Shown in pieces: positions 16,988 to 26,096 of a stretch of 64,000 bases of DNA. The DNA comes from an uncultured Bacteroidales bacterium (GTDB taxonomy: Bacteria > Bacteroidota > Bacteroidia > Bacteroidales > UBA932), in contig UQMB01000014.1 in NCBI GenBank assembly GCA_900541925.1, positions 10,105 through 74,104 of the forward strand. The letters run 5' to 3'. The stretch's first letter is position 1, and each line of letters starts with the position of its first letter. The notes under the pieces were generated by a model. It was given only the letters and a program-made list of their open reading frames with translations. It ran no database searches and was not told the DNA's origin. The position numbers and the translations under genes are program-made.

Positions 16988-17997
16988 CTTTCGATATTCT
17001 TTTTCTTTGGTTCGATATTATACTTTGTGACATCCATTCCGAAAGACAGCTTCATCTTCTCCACCAGGAGATCGATCTCGTTGAGGGACTTGCGCCCGAA
17101 ATTACGGAACTTCATCAACTCCGGACGAGAGTAGGACACGAGGTCGGCGAAAGTGTCGATATCAGCCGCCTTGAGGCAGTTGAAAGCACGAACCGACAGA
17201 CCTACGTCGGAGAGTTTGGTGAGCAGCAGATGCCTCATGCGGAGTGACTCCTCGTCAAGCTCCTTGGTATCAGGCTCCACGGTGTTCTCCAGAGACATCT
17301 TCTTGTCGTCGGTGAACAGGCGGAAATGATAGATGAGGATGTTGGCCGCCTCATGAAGTGCGGAATTAGGGGAGATAGAACCGTCGGTGACGATCTCGAG
17401 ATTGAGCTTCTCGTAGTCTGTCTTCTGCTCCACACGATAGTTCTCCACGCTCCAGTTGACCTTGCGGATCGGGGTGTAGATGGCATCGACCGGAATGGTT
17501 CCGATCGGCGTGTTCTCGTCCCTGAGCTCCTCGGCCGGCACGAATCCCCTTCCCTTGGTGACGGTGATGGCGATTTCGAGCTTGACAGAAGGCTCAAGCG
17601 AGCAGATGTGCAGTTCCGGATTCAACACCATAAAGGAGGACAATCCCTTTGAGATATCTTCTGCCGTGAACTCCTGCTTGCCGCTGATCACGATGTTTGC
17701 TGTCTCAGAGTCAACAGACTCGACCATGCGGCGGAAACGCACCTGCTTGAGGTTGAGGATGATATCCTGCATGCCCTCGATGACGCCCGGGATGGTCGCG
17801 AACTCCTGGTCAACACCGGAGATCTTGATCTGACTTACAGCAAAACCTTCCAAAGAGGCGAGCAAGATGCGACGAAGAGCATTGCCGATCGTCTGACCGT
17901 ATCCCGGCTCAAGAGGACGGAATTCGAAACGGCCGACGGTGTCGGTGCTTTCGAGCATGATGACCTTGTCAGGTTTCTGAAATGCTAAGATTGCCAT
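16984..17997 (-). CDS. rpoA: RNA polymerase alpha subunit
   Basis: 337 residues, full length. The N-terminal domain (about 1-235) carries the assembly region RFEFRPLEPGYGQTIGNALRR; the C-terminal domain (about 255-330) carries LSVRAFNCLKAADIDTFADL and NFGRKSLNEI, the helix-hairpin-helix that contacts DNA and activators. Sits in the standard alpha-operon order rpsM-rpsK-rpsD-rpoA-rplQ and overlaps rplQ by 4 nt. Confidence 0.98.
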   Translation of the reverse strand: MAILAFQKPDKVIMLESTDTVGRFEFRPLEPGYGQTIGNALRRILLASLEGFAVSQIKISGVDQEFATIPGVIEGMQDIILNLKQVRFRRMVESVDSETANIVISGKQEFTAEDISKGLSSFMVLNPELHICSLEPSVKLEIAITVTKGRGFVPAEELRDENTPIGTIPVDAIYTPIRKVNWSVENYRVEQKTDYEKLNLEIVTDGSISPNSALHEAANILIYHFRLFTDDKKMSLENTVEPDTKELDEESLRMRHLLLTKLSDVGLSVRAFNCLKAADIDTFADLVSYSRPELMKFRNFGRKSLNEIDLLVEKMKLSFGMDVTKYNIEPKKKNIER

Positions 17998-18016
17998 ATT
18001 ATTCTGGTGTTAAATG

Positions 18017-18619
18017 TTACTTGGAGTAGAGGTCGACGATAAGCTGCTCGTTGATGCTCTCCGGAATTTGCTCCCTGGTAGGAACGTTCATGAACTTTCC
18101 GCACAGTGTCTTGGTGTCAAAATCGAGCCAAGAATACCTGGTTACGGAAGCCACGCTGTTCTGGATGACTTCAAGACTCTTTGACCTCTCTCGCACAGCA
18201 ACAACATCACCAGGCTTCACCTGAGTTGAAGGGATGCTGGAAACGACACCGTTAAGAGTGATGTGATGATGGGACACGAGCTGACGGGCAGCTGCGCGTG
18301 ATGGTGCGATGCCGAGACGATAAACCACGTTGTCGAGACGGGACTCCAAGAGGAAGAGGAGGTTCTCACCCTTCTGGCCGGCCATGCGGGAAGCCTTGTC
18401 GTAGGTGTTGTGGAACTGACGCTCCAGAACGCCGTACATGTACTTGACCTTCTGCTTCTCCTTGAGCTGCATGGAGTAGTCCTTCTGCTTCTTGCGCTTG
18501 GCGGCGAGACCATGCTGTCCCGGAGGGTAGTTTCTCTTCTCAAAATATTTGTCTGAGCCATAGATAGGCTCGCCGAATTTACGGGCGATCTTGGTGCTTG
18601 GACCTGTATATCTTGCCAT
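18017..18619 (-). CDS. rpsD: Ribosomal protein S4
   Basis: Primary 16S rRNA-binding protein and the usual translational regulator of the alpha operon. 200 residues. The N-terminus (ARYTGPSTKIARKFGEPIYG) has no zinc-ligand cysteines, so this is the zinc-free type. The S4 RNA-binding domain is at about 93-155 (SRLDNVVYRLGIAPSRAAAR). Located 19 nt upstream of rpoA. Confidence 0.98.
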   Translation of the reverse strand: MARYTGPSTKIARKFGEPIYGSDKYFEKRNYPPGQHGLAAKRKKQKDYSMQLKEKQKVKYMYGVLERQFHNTYDKASRMAGQKGENLLFLLESRLDNVVYRLGIAPSRAAARQLVSHHHITLNGVVSSIPSTQVKPGDVVAVRERSKSLEVIQNSVASVTRYSWLDFDTKTLCGKFMNVPTREQIPESINEQLIVDLYSK

Positions 18620-18638
18620 AATAGTCTTACTTTAAAAA

Positions 18639-19025
18639 TTAAACTTTACGACGGCCTTTCGGTCTGCATCCATTGTGCGGCATCGGGGTGACATCGATGA
18701 TCTCTGAAACGACGATACCCGCATTGTTGATGGTACGGATTGCGGACTCACGACCGGCTCCCGGACCTTTGACATAGCACTTGACCCTGCGCAGGCCAGC
18801 ATCAAAAGCTGTCTTGGCAGCATCCTCGGCTGCCATCTGGGCTGCGTACGGAGTGTTCTTCTTGGAGCCTCTGAAGCCGCACTTACCGGCTGAGCCCCAG
18901 CTGATCACCTGCCCCTGAGCGTTGGTGAGGGAGACGATCACGTTGTTGAAGGTTGATGAAATATGGGCCTCGCCATAAGCTTCAACCTTGACAACTCTCT
19001 TGGATGTTGTAGTTTTCTTTGCCAT
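18639..19025 (-). CDS. rpsK: Ribosomal protein S11
   Basis: Small-subunit platform protein, 128 residues. Family hallmarks: NNVIVSLTNAQGQVISWGSAG, FRGSKKNTPYAAQMAAEDAA, and the C-terminal IDVTPMPHNGCRPKGRRKV. Spaced 13 nt after rpsM and 19 nt before rpsD in the alpha operon. Confidence 0.98.
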   Translation of the reverse strand: MAKKTTTSKRVVKVEAYGEAHISSTFNNVIVSLTNAQGQVISWGSAGKCGFRGSKKNTPYAAQMAAEDAAKTAFDAGLRRVKCYVKGPGAGRESAIRTINNAGIVVSEIIDVTPMPHNGCRPKGRRKV

Positions 19026-19038
19026 AATTCATCAATTA

Positions 19039-19416
19039 TTACTTCGTAGCCTTCTTCTTGTTGGCAACGGTCTTCTTGCGACCCTTGCGTGTACGGGCGT
19101 TGTTCTTGGTGCTCTGGCCGCGAACCGGAAGTCCGAGACGATGACGGATTCCACGGTAGCAACCGATATCCATGAGACGCTTGATGTCCAGCTGGACGGA
19201 AGAACGGAGCTCGCCTTCAATCTTGTATTCTGCATTGATCTCAGCACGGATCTTGGCGATCTGCTCGTCGTTCCAGTCTCCGACTTTGATTGCAGGATCG
19301 ATGCCGCACTTCTCGAGAATCCTCTTGGCTGAAGGGCGGCCGATTCCGAAGATATAGGTCAGACCTATCTCTCCGTGTTTGTTGTTTGGTAAATCAACAC
19401 CGGCTATTCTTGCCAT
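19039..19416 (-). CDS. rpsM: Ribosomal protein S13
   Basis: Small-subunit head protein that contacts the P-site tRNA and the intersubunit bridge; 125 residues. MARIAGVDLPNNKHGEIGLT, the helix-two-turn-helix region, and the basic RHRLGLPVRGQSTKNNART segment are all present. Confidence 0.98.
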   Translation of the reverse strand: MARIAGVDLPNNKHGEIGLTYIFGIGRPSAKRILEKCGIDPAIKVGDWNDEQIAKIRAEINAEYKIEGELRSSVQLDIKRLMDIGCYRGIRHRLGLPVRGQSTKNNARTRKGRKKTVANKKKATK

Positions 19417-19448
19417 AATTATACTTTACTTAATTTGATTACTGAATA

Positions 19449-19565
19449 TTATCCCTGGCGCATCTTGAACTTAGGGTTCTTCTTGCAAATCACGTAAAGA
19501 CGGCCTTTGCGTCTCACGATCTTGCAGTCGTCGCTGCGCTTCTTGATGGATGTCTTGACTTTCAT
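19449..19565 (-). CDS. rpmJ: Ribosomal protein L36 (38 residues)
   Basis: A short gene between infA and rpsM. Translation from the ATG at 19565 reads MKVKTSIKKRSDDCKIVRRK, then GRLYVICKKNPKFKMRQG and stop, an ordinary L36. Cys14 and Cys27 are kept, but the other two positions of the usual C-C-C-H zinc site are Ser11 and Pro32, so zinc binding is doubtful. Confidence 0.97.
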   Translation of the reverse strand: MKVKTSIKKRSDDCKIVRRKGRLYVICKKNPKFKMRQG

Positions 19566-19577
19566 ATCTGTGATGTT

Positions 19578-19796
19578 TTATTTATATCTGAAAGATATTC
19601 TGCCTTTGGTCAAATCATAAGGCGATATTTCTACTCTAACCTTGTCGCCAAGAAGAATATGGATGAAGTTCATTCGCATCTTGCCCGAAATGTTGCAGAG
19701 CAGGACGTGACCATTCTCAAGCTCGACCTTGAACATCGCGTTCGGAAGGGTCTCGATGACCTTCCCATCTTGTTCTATTGCTACCTGTTTTGACAT
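19578..19796 (-). CDS. infA: Translation initiation factor IF-1
   Basis: 72-residue OB-fold protein that blocks the ribosomal A site during initiation. IEQDGKVIETLPNAMFKVEL, HILLGDKVRVEISPYDL and KGRISFRYK are the standard IF-1 blocks. Placed between map and rpmJ, the common order secY-map-infA-rpmJ. Confidence 0.98.
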   Translation of the reverse strand: MSKQVAIEQDGKVIETLPNAMFKVELENGHVLLCNISGKMRMNFIHILLGDKVRVEISPYDLTKGRISFRYK

Positions 19797-19811
19797 AAAA
19801 ATATTTGGCTC

Positions 19812-20591
19812 TTAAAATTTAATCCCGCCATCTTTCTCAATAAAATCGAAGGTTGAAAGCTGCTCGGCACGGCCTTTACGGACAACAACCGTAAGCTCGT
19901 AATGCGCCGCATTCTTGTGGTCGGAGGTCTTGACTGACCAGCCGTTGCGGGCGAGGTAAACGCCTCTTCCGCCGGCATTGATCATCGGCTCGATGCAGAT
20001 GACCATGCCATCGACAAGGTGGGTGCCGTGTCCGCGTCTGCCATAGTTTGGCACACCCGGCTCTTCGTGCATCTCCTTCCCGATGCCGTGTCCTTCAAGT
20101 TCACGCACCACAGAGAATCCGAACGATTCAGCATACGATTGTACCGCGTATCCGATATCTCCGATCCGCGCACCGGCTACAGCCGCTTCTATGCCCTTGT
20201 AGAGCGAGGCCTTCGTCACGTCAAGGAGCTTGCGGGTCTCAGCGTCCACCTCCCCTACCGGGAAGGTGTAAGCTGAATCGCCGTTATAGCCCTTATAGAG
20301 CGTGCCGATGTCCGCCGACACGATGTCTCCCTCCTTGAGGACATAGTCGGACGGGAAACCGTGGACTACGACATCGTTGACTGAGGCACAGATGGCTGCA
20401 GGGAAGCCCTCGAATCCAAGGAAGCTCGGAATTGCGCCGTTGTCGCGAATGAAAGTCTCGGCCACCCTATTCAACTCTGCAGTTGTCACACCTGGGGCTA
20501 CCGCCTTACCGACTTCCGCCAACGTCTTGGAAACGAGTATGGCATTCTCACGCAAAAGCTCAATTTCTTCTTCTGTCTTAGGCTTGATCAC
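19812..20591 (-). CDS. map: Methionine aminopeptidase, type I
   Basis: Removes N-terminal Met from nascent proteins; cytoplasmic, uses two metal ions. 259 residues. Substrate His in DVVVHGFP, metal ligands Asp in SADIG and YNGDSAYTF, His in GHGIGKEMHE, Glu in ICIEPMI and HYELTVVV. Lies 25 nt after secY and 15 nt before infA in the spc operon. Confidence 0.97.
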   Translation of the reverse strand: MIKPKTEEEIELLRENAILVSKTLAEVGKAVAPGVTTAELNRVAETFIRDNGAIPSFLGFEGFPAAICASVNDVVVHGFPSDYVLKEGDIVSADIGTLYKGYNGDSAYTFPVGEVDAETRKLLDVTKASLYKGIEAAVAGARIGDIGYAVQSYAESFGFSVVRELEGHGIGKEMHEEPGVPNYGRRGHGTHLVDGMVICIEPMINAGGRGVYLARNGWSVKTSDHKNAAHYELTVVVRKGRAEQLSTFDFIEKDGGIKF

Positions 20592-20616
20592 AACCTTTCA
20601 CTTTTTATTCAAAGAA

Positions 20617-21951
20617 CTACATACCTGAGCGCCCGCTCAGACGGCCGGTCTTCATCAGACCGTCGTAGTGGCGCATCAGCAAATAACTTTCCACCTGCTG
20701 AAGAGTATCGAGGACAACGCCCACAAGAATCAGCAGCGAAGTACCGCCGTAGAAGCTTGCGAAAGAGTTGTTGATACCGAAGATCATCGCAATGGCTGGA
20801 AGAATGGATATGATACCGAGGAAGAATGAACCCGGAAGAGTGACCCTTGACATGATTGAGTCGAGGTACTCCACCGTCTTCTTGCCAGGCTTCACACCCG
20901 GGATGAATCCTCCGTCCCTCTTCATGCTCTCCGCCATCATGGTAGGGTTTACCGTGACAGCCGTGTAGAAGAACGTGAAGACAACGATGAGGATGAAGAA
21001 TATGAAGTTGTACCAGAACCCGGTGTAGTCACCGAGAGTGGCAGCAAGTCCACGGGTAGCATCCCAGCGGGAGAAGATGAGAGGGAACAGCATCAGGGCC
21101 TGTGCGAAGATGATAGGCATGACACCGGCAGCATTGATCTTGAGCGGGATGTACTGACGTACTCCGCCGTACTGACGGTTGCCGACCACCCTCTTGGCAT
21201 ACTGCACCGGCACACGGCGGACAGCCTGTACAAGCGCAATGGCGGCGATGATGACGAAGAACCAGATGAGCAGTTCCACGATGAGCAGAAGCAGACCGCC
21301 GTTGTTGACGGAGAGCTTGTCGCTGAATTCGGCGAGAATGGCGTAAGGCAGACGGGCCACGATACCGATCATGATGATCAGGGAAATACCGTTGCCGATG
21401 CCTCTGTCGGTGATACGCTCACCGAGCCACATCACGAACATTGATCCGGCCATAAGGATGATGGTCGAAACGATGTTGAACATGAAATTGCTCCACCCGA
21501 GCTGGTTGACGGCCACGAACGCCGCAGCCGGAATCTGGCTGTGCACGGCGGCCATGTATGCCGGGCCCTGGATGCAGATGATCACGATGGTCAGCCACCT
21601 TGTCATCTGATTCATCTTCTTGCGGCCGCTTTCGCCCTCCATCTGGAGCTTCCTGAAGTAAGGGACAAAAACGCCGAGCAACTGGATCACGATGGACGCC
21701 GAAATGTACGGCATCACACCGAGCGCGAAGATAGAGGCGTTGCCGAAGGCTCCGCCGGAGAACATATTCAACAGACCGACAAGTCCGTCCTGGGTCTTGC
21801 TCTGAAGACCCGCAAGCAGAGACGCGTCAATGCCCGGAAGCACCACAAAACATCCCAACCTGTAGACCAGAATCAGGATGAATGTGTAGACGAGTCTCTT
21901 GCGGAGCTCCTCGATCTTGAATATATTCTTTATGGTCTCGACGAACTTCAT
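20617..21951 (-). CDS. secY: SecY preprotein translocase channel
   Basis: Central channel of the Sec translocon in the inner membrane; 444 residues with ten predicted helices. Recognisable blocks: RKRLVYTFILILVYRLGCF, the plug region after GLLNMFSGGAFGNASIFALG, and the cytosolic loop PGKKTVEYLDSIMSRVTLPG. It begins 4 nt after rplO, as in nearly all bacteria. Confidence 0.98.
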   Translation of the reverse strand: MKFVETIKNIFKIEELRKRLVYTFILILVYRLGCFVVLPGIDASLLAGLQSKTQDGLVGLLNMFSGGAFGNASIFALGVMPYISASIVIQLLGVFVPYFRKLQMEGESGRKKMNQMTRWLTIVIICIQGPAYMAAVHSQIPAAAFVAVNQLGWSNFMFNIVSTIILMAGSMFVMWLGERITDRGIGNGISLIIMIGIVARLPYAILAEFSDKLSVNNGGLLLLIVELLIWFFVIIAAIALVQAVRRVPVQYAKRVVGNRQYGGVRQYIPLKINAAGVMPIIFAQALMLFPLIFSRWDATRGLAATLGDYTGFWYNFIFFILIVVFTFFYTAVTVNPTMMAESMKRDGGFIPGVKPGKKTVEYLDSIMSRVTLPGSFFLGIISILPAIAMIFGINNSFASFYGGTSLLILVGVVLDTLQQVESYLLMRHYDGLMKTGRLSGRSGM

Positions 21952-21955
21952 AAAC

Positions 21956-22402
21956 CTATTCGTTTACGACAGCCTTTCCGCCGGCTGCTTCGATTTTCGC
22001 GACAGCAGATTTTGAGAAGGCGTCAGCCTTGACCGTGATTGCGGTCTTGAGCTCGCCGTTGCCGAGAACCTTGACGAGATCAGCCCTTCCGGCATATCCG
22101 GCAGCCTTGATCTCCTCTACACCGAACTCCTTAAGTCCGGACTGAGCTATAGCTTCAAGAGCGCTGAGGCTTACAGCCTGATACTCAACCCTTGTAGGGT
22201 TCTTGAAGCCGAACTTCGGCAGACGCCTCTGGATAGGCATCTGACCGCCTTCAAATCCGATCTTGTGTTCGTAGCCGGCACGTGCCTGAGCACCCTTGGT
22301 ACCACGGGTGGAAGTACCACCCTTGCCAGAACCCTGACCGCGTCCTAATCTTTTGCTTGTGTGGGTCGCCCCAGCAGCAGGTTTCAAATTGTTAAGTTTC
22401 AT
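21956..22402 (-). CDS. rplO: Ribosomal protein L15
   Basis: 148-residue large-subunit protein. The Gly/Arg/Lys-rich N-terminal arm (KRLGRGQGSGKGGTSTRGTK) that threads into 23S rRNA and the globular C-terminal part are both present. Between rpmD (14 nt) and secY (4 nt). Confidence 0.98.
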   Translation of the reverse strand: MKLNNLKPAAGATHTSKRLGRGQGSGKGGTSTRGTKGAQARAGYEHKIGFEGGQMPIQRRLPKFGFKNPTRVEYQAVSLSALEAIAQSGLKEFGVEEIKAAGYAGRADLVKVLGNGELKTAITVKADAFSKSAVAKIEAAGGKAVVNE

Positions 22403-22416
22403 CTTCAGGGTCCTCC

Positions 22417-22599
22417 TTAGTCAATCACTTCAACTTTGCAGAGGTGAGCGATCTTGGCCACCTGACCGGCGGTCACAGGGGTCTTCTCAACCTCTACAGT
22501 CTGATGCATACGGCGGATACCGAGGCAGCGAAGGTTATCCTTCTGGCGCTGGGTCTCTCCGTTGCTGCTTATAATCTGGGTAATCTTGAATCTTGCCAT
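22417..22599 (-). CDS. rpmD: Ribosomal protein L30
   Basis: 60-residue protein, ordinary size. FKITQIISSNGETQRQKDNL, then LRCLGIRRMHQTVEV, is the L30 pattern. Follows rpsE by 13 nt in the spc operon. Confidence 0.97.
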   Translation of the reverse strand: MARFKITQIISSNGETQRQKDNLRCLGIRRMHQTVEVEKTPVTAGQVAKIAHLCKVEVID

Positions 22600-22612
22600 A
22601 ATCGTGTCTCCT

Positions 22613-23131
22613 TTAACCGTTGAAAACCTTGGACATAGGCACGCCGCGAAGACCTGCTACAGTGTATGCGTCCCTCATCTGGGTCAGAGCGGTCACCGTA
22701 GCCTTCACGAGGTTGTGAGGGTTTGATGAGCCCCTTGACTTGGCGAGGACGTTCTGCACACCGGCAGACTCGAACACTGCACGCATCGCACCGCCGGCCT
22801 TGACACCGGTACCTGGAGCGGCAGGCTTCATGAATACGCGGGATCCGCCGAACTTGGCCTCCTGCTCGTGAGGGATGGTGGTGTTGATCACCGGAATCTT
22901 GACAAGATTCTTCTTTGCGTCCTCGACGCCCTTGGCGATGGCGGCGGTAACCTCGTTCGCTTTGCCGAGACCATAACCTACCACACCTTTCTCATCTCCC
23001 ACAACGACAATTGCCGCGAAGCGGAAGTGACGTCCACCCTTGGTCACCTTGGTGACCCTGCGGATGGCGACCAGTCTGTCCTTGAGCTCAAGGTCAGATG
23101 TCTTTACTCTTTTAACATTCGTATTTGCCAT
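22613..23131 (-). CDS. rpsE: Ribosomal protein S5
   Basis: 172-residue small-subunit protein with a role in decoding accuracy. N-terminal double-stranded RNA-binding-like domain (LVAIRRVTKVTKGGRHFRFA) and C-terminal domain with VFMKPAAPGTGVKAGGAMRA are seen. Between rplR and rpmD. Confidence 0.98.
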   Translation of the reverse strand: MANTNVKRVKTSDLELKDRLVAIRRVTKVTKGGRHFRFAAIVVVGDEKGVVGYGLGKANEVTAAIAKGVEDAKKNLVKIPVINTTIPHEQEAKFGGSRVFMKPAAPGTGVKAGGAMRAVFESAGVQNVLAKSRGSSNPHNLVKATVTALTQMRDAYTVAGLRGVPMSKVFNG

Positions 23132-23142
23132 TGTCTCTTGTA

Positions 23143-23505
23143 TTAGAATACGAGGCCGCCTTCACGGGCAGCGTCCGCCAAACTCTTAACTCTTCCGTGG
23201 AAAAGGTAACCGCCACGATCAAAGCAGATGGTGGTGATACCCTTAGCGAGAGCGCGCTCCGCGACGGCCTTGCCGACGATCGCTGCGGCTTCGATTCCGG
23301 TCTTGCCTTTGCACTGTGCGGCAAGTTCCTTGTCGTTGGATGCGGCAGCGCAAAGGGTCTTGCCCTGCTCGTCATCGACAACCTGTACGTAAATCTGCTT
23401 GTTGCTGCGGAATACGACCATACGAGGACGCTCGGCAGTTCCGTTGACATGCTTACGTATACGGTAGTGAATCCTTCTTCTTCTTTCAATTCTGTTGAGT
23501 GCCAT
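23143..23505 (-). CDS. rplR: Ribosomal protein L18
   Basis: 120-residue 5S rRNA-binding protein. The basic N-terminus (LNRIERRRRIHYRIRKHV), RMVVFRSNKQIYVQVVDD and the C-terminal CFDRGGYLFHGRVKSLADAA match L18. Confidence 0.98.
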   Translation of the reverse strand: MALNRIERRRRIHYRIRKHVNGTAERPRMVVFRSNKQIYVQVVDDEQGKTLCAAASNDKELAAQCKGKTGIEAAAIVGKAVAERALAKGITTICFDRGGYLFHGRVKSLADAAREGGLVF

Positions 23506-23520
23506 AATTCAATCCTCCTT

Positions 23521-24081
23521 TTATTTTGCGGCCGCTGTCTTGCCCGCCTTGCGACGAAGCTGCTCACCGACGAACTTGATACCTTTACCCTTATAAGGCT
23601 CCGGCTTACGGAATGAACGTATCTTGGCAGCCACCTGGCCTACAAGCTGCTTGTCACAGCTCTTGAGCACCAGCAGCGGATTCTCGCCTTTCTTGACATC
23701 CGGAACTTCAGCCTTGACCTCAGATGGGAGCATAAGCTGAATCTCGTGTGAGAAGCCAAGAGAGAAAGTGAGGATCTGGCCGCTGACGGCGACACGATAA
23801 CCTACACCCACCAGCTCCTGCTTAACAGTGAACTGCTCGCTCACACCTACGACCATGTTGTGCGCAAGAGCACGGTAGAGTCCGTGCATGGAGCGGTGAC
23901 GAGGCTGGTCTGTCGGACGGGCGAACTTGATCTGATTGTCCTCAATGGTGACAGTGATGTCCGGATCTATCTTCTGGGACATCTCACCATGAGGTCCTTT
24001 AACCTTCAGCACGTTGCCGGAGAGGAGCTCGGCGCTCACCCCGGTCGGAAGGCTTACAGGCAATTTACCAATTCGTGACAT
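23521..24081 (-). CDS. rplF: Ribosomal protein L6
   Basis: 186-residue large-subunit protein with two similar domains. SRIGKLPVSLPTGV, VKGPHGEMSQKI, VGVGYRVAVSGQILTFSLGF and the C-terminal KPEPYKGKGIKF near the end are typical. Confidence 0.98.
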   Translation of the reverse strand: MSRIGKLPVSLPTGVSAELLSGNVLKVKGPHGEMSQKIDPDITVTIEDNQIKFARPTDQPRHRSMHGLYRALAHNMVVGVSEQFTVKQELVGVGYRVAVSGQILTFSLGFSHEIQLMLPSEVKAEVPDVKKGENPLLVLKSCDKQLVGQVAAKIRSFRKPEPYKGKGIKFVGEQLRRKAGKTAAAK

Positions 24082-24103
24082 TTAAATAATAATGTGTTTA
24101 AGA

Positions 24104-24499
24104 TTAATATACGTAGCAAATAACTTCACCACCGATGCCAAGCTCTTTGGCCTCCTTGTCGGTGATGATGCCCTTGGAGGTGGAAAGCACGGCGATTCCG
24201 AGTCCGTTGAGGACGCGAGGCATGCTCTCTACATCAGTGTACTGGCGCAGACCCGGAGTTGAGACGCGCTCGATCTTCCTGATTGCGGCGGCCTTGGTCT
24301 GAGGGTGATACTTGAGGGCGATCTTTATGGTGTTGTACGGGGTACCCTCCACTACCTTGTAACTGAGGATATAGCCCTTCTCACAGAGAATCTGGGTAAT
24401 GGCGACCTTCATCTTGGAAGAAGGCACTTCCACTATCTTCTTGCCTGCACTGTATGCATTGCGAATTCTGGTGAGATAATCTGCAATTGGATCAGTCAT
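24104..24499 (-). CDS. rpsH: Ribosomal protein S8
   Basis: 131-residue 16S rRNA-binding protein. DPIADYLTRIRNAYSAGK, the middle LKYHPQTKAAAIRKIERVST, and the C-terminal GLGIAVLSTSKGIITDKEA are standard S8. In many bacteria S8 represses translation of the spc operon; no leader site was examined here. Confidence 0.98.
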   Translation of the reverse strand: MTDPIADYLTRIRNAYSAGKKIVEVPSSKMKVAITQILCEKGYILSYKVVEGTPYNTIKIALKYHPQTKAAAIRKIERVSTPGLRQYTDVESMPRVLNGLGIAVLSTSKGIITDKEAKELGIGGEVICYVY

Positions 24500-24521
24500 A
24501 TTCTTTAATATTCTTTAATTT

Positions 24522-24791
24522 CTACCAACTTGCCTTCTTGACTCCAGGGATGAGACCGTTGCTGGCCATCTCACGGAACTGGATGCGGCTGATGCCGAAT
24601 GCCCTCATATATCCCTTAGGACGTCCGGTGAGGGAGCAGCGGTTGTGGAGGCGCACAGGAGAAGCGTTCTTAGGGAGCTTGTCGAGAGCTGCCCAGTCGC
24701 CGGCCTCCTTGAGAGCCTTCCTCTTCTCGGCATACTTGGCTACGAGTTTGGCGCGCTTAACCTCGCGGGCTTTCATTGATTCCTTTGCCAT
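24522..24791 (-). CDS. rpsN: Ribosomal protein S14 (long, zinc-free type)
   Basis: 89 residues. The C-terminal RCSLTGRPKGYMRAFGISRI is conserved, and the CxxC zinc pairs of the short S14 are absent, so this is the long zinc-independent form. Sits between rplE and rpsH. Confidence 0.97.
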   Translation of the reverse strand: MAKESMKAREVKRAKLVAKYAEKRKALKEAGDWAALDKLPKNASPVRLHNRCSLTGRPKGYMRAFGISRIQFREMASNGLIPGVKKASW

Positions 24792-24797
24792 AGTATA

Positions 24798-25394
24798 TTA
24801 TTTGTTATGTTTCTTGAATGGCAGCCCGAATGCGGCGAGAAGAGCGTGGCACTCCTCATCGGTCTGGGCCGTGGTTACAAAAGTGATCTCGAGTCCGTGG
24901 ATGCGCGGATTCTTGTCGATGTCGATCTCAGGGAAGATGACCTGCTCCTTGAGTCCGAGGGTGTAGTTACCCCTGCCGTCCATGTTCTCAGCGATACCGT
25001 TGAAGTCACGGATACGAGGGAGGGCGACCCTGATGAGTTTCTCGAGGAACTCGTACATCTTCACGTTGCGGAGCGTCACCTTGGTTCCGATAGGCATGCC
25101 CTTACGGAGTTTGAAGTTGGAAACGTCCTTCTTGGAAGTGGTCACGATGGCCTTCTGACCGGTGATGAGAGCGAGCTCTTCAGCTGCCTCCTCGACGATC
25201 TTCTTGTCCTGGGTGCCGGCGCCGATACCTTCGTTGATGGTGATCTTGACGAGGCGCGGAACCTGCATCACGGTAGAGTATGAGAACTGCTTCATCAGCT
25301 TGTCCACAATCTCCTCCTTGTAAACCTTCTTGAGGTCAGGTACATAACCTGTAGGCAGGGCCTGAGCCTGAACCGTTGCGTTTTTCTTTGCCAT
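24798..25394 (-). CDS. rplE: Ribosomal protein L5
   Basis: 5S rRNA-binding protein, 198 residues, slightly long because of an Ala/Gln-rich start. YKEEIVDKLMKQFSYSTVMQ, ITGQKAIVTTSKKDVSNFKL, RIRDFNGIAENMDGRGNYTL and the final AFGLPFKKHNK identify it. Two nt separate it from rplX. Confidence 0.98.
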   Translation of the reverse strand: MAKKNATVQAQALPTGYVPDLKKVYKEEIVDKLMKQFSYSTVMQVPRLVKITINEGIGAGTQDKKIVEEAAEELALITGQKAIVTTSKKDVSNFKLRKGMPIGTKVTLRNVKMYEFLEKLIRVALPRIRDFNGIAENMDGRGNYTLGLKEQVIFPEIDIDKNPRIHGLEITFVTTAQTDEECHALLAAFGLPFKKHNK

Positions 25395-25396
25395 AA

Positions 25397-25714
25397 TTAT
25401 TTGATCTCCTCCCCAGATTTTTTAGCGAAACGGACTTTCTTGTCTCCTTCCATCCTATAGCCCACGCGGGTAGGAGTGTTGCTCTTAGGATCGATGAGGT
25501 TGAGGTTTGAAATATGAATAGCAGCCTCCTGCTTGAGAATGCCGCCCTGAGGCTGTTTCGCATTCGGCTTGGTGTGCTTGCTTACCATATTGATACCTTC
25601 AACGATGGCGCGGTCCTTTGACGGATCCACGGAAAGGACCTTACCGGTCTTTCCCTTGTCGTTACCGGCATTCACATACACGGTGTCGCCTTTCTTAATA
25701 TGTAACTTCTTCAT
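25397..25714 (-). CDS. rplX: Ribosomal protein L24
   Basis: 105-residue assembly-initiating large-subunit protein. The KOW motif lies in HIKKGDTVYVNAGNDKGKTG near the start; later GINMVSKHTKPNAKQPQGGI is typical. Between rplN and rplE. Confidence 0.98.
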   Translation of the reverse strand: MKKLHIKKGDTVYVNAGNDKGKTGKVLSVDPSKDRAIVEGINMVSKHTKPNAKQPQGGILKQEAAIHISNLNLIDPKSNTPTRVGYRMEGDKKVRFAKKSGEEIK

Positions 25715-25727
25715 AATGCTTGTTCAA

Positions 25728-26093
25728 TTAAAGGACCTCCGGTGCCAGTGAAACGATTTTCATAAAGTTGGCACGAAGCTCTCTGGCTACAGGCCCGAAG
25801 ATACGCGTACCGCGGAGTTCGCCGGCGTTGTTGAGAAGCACGCAGGCATTGTCGTCGAAACGGATGTAAGACCCGTCCGGACGGCGGACTTCCTTCTTGG
25901 TGCGCACAACTACAGCTTTTGAAACCGTACCCTTTTTGGCGTCACCGCCAGGTATGGCACTCTTGATTGCAACGACGATCGTGTCGCCGACAGTCGCATA
26001 ACGATGGTGAGTACCGCCAAGCACGCGGATGCAGAGAACTTCCTTTGCACCGCTGTTGTCGGCCACCTGTAAACGTGTTTCCTGCTGTATCAT
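25728..26093 (-). CDS. rplN: Ribosomal protein L14
   Basis: 121-residue large-subunit protein at the subunit interface. MIQQETRLQVADNSGAKEVL, VRTKKEVRRPDGSYIRFDDN and GTRIFGPVARELR are diagnostic. Confidence 0.98.
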   Translation of the reverse strand: MIQQETRLQVADNSGAKEVLCIRVLGGTHHRYATVGDTIVVAIKSAIPGGDAKKGTVSKAVVVRTKKEVRRPDGSYIRFDDNACVLLNNAGELRGTRIFGPVARELRANFMKIVSLAPEVL

Positions 26094-26096
26094 ATA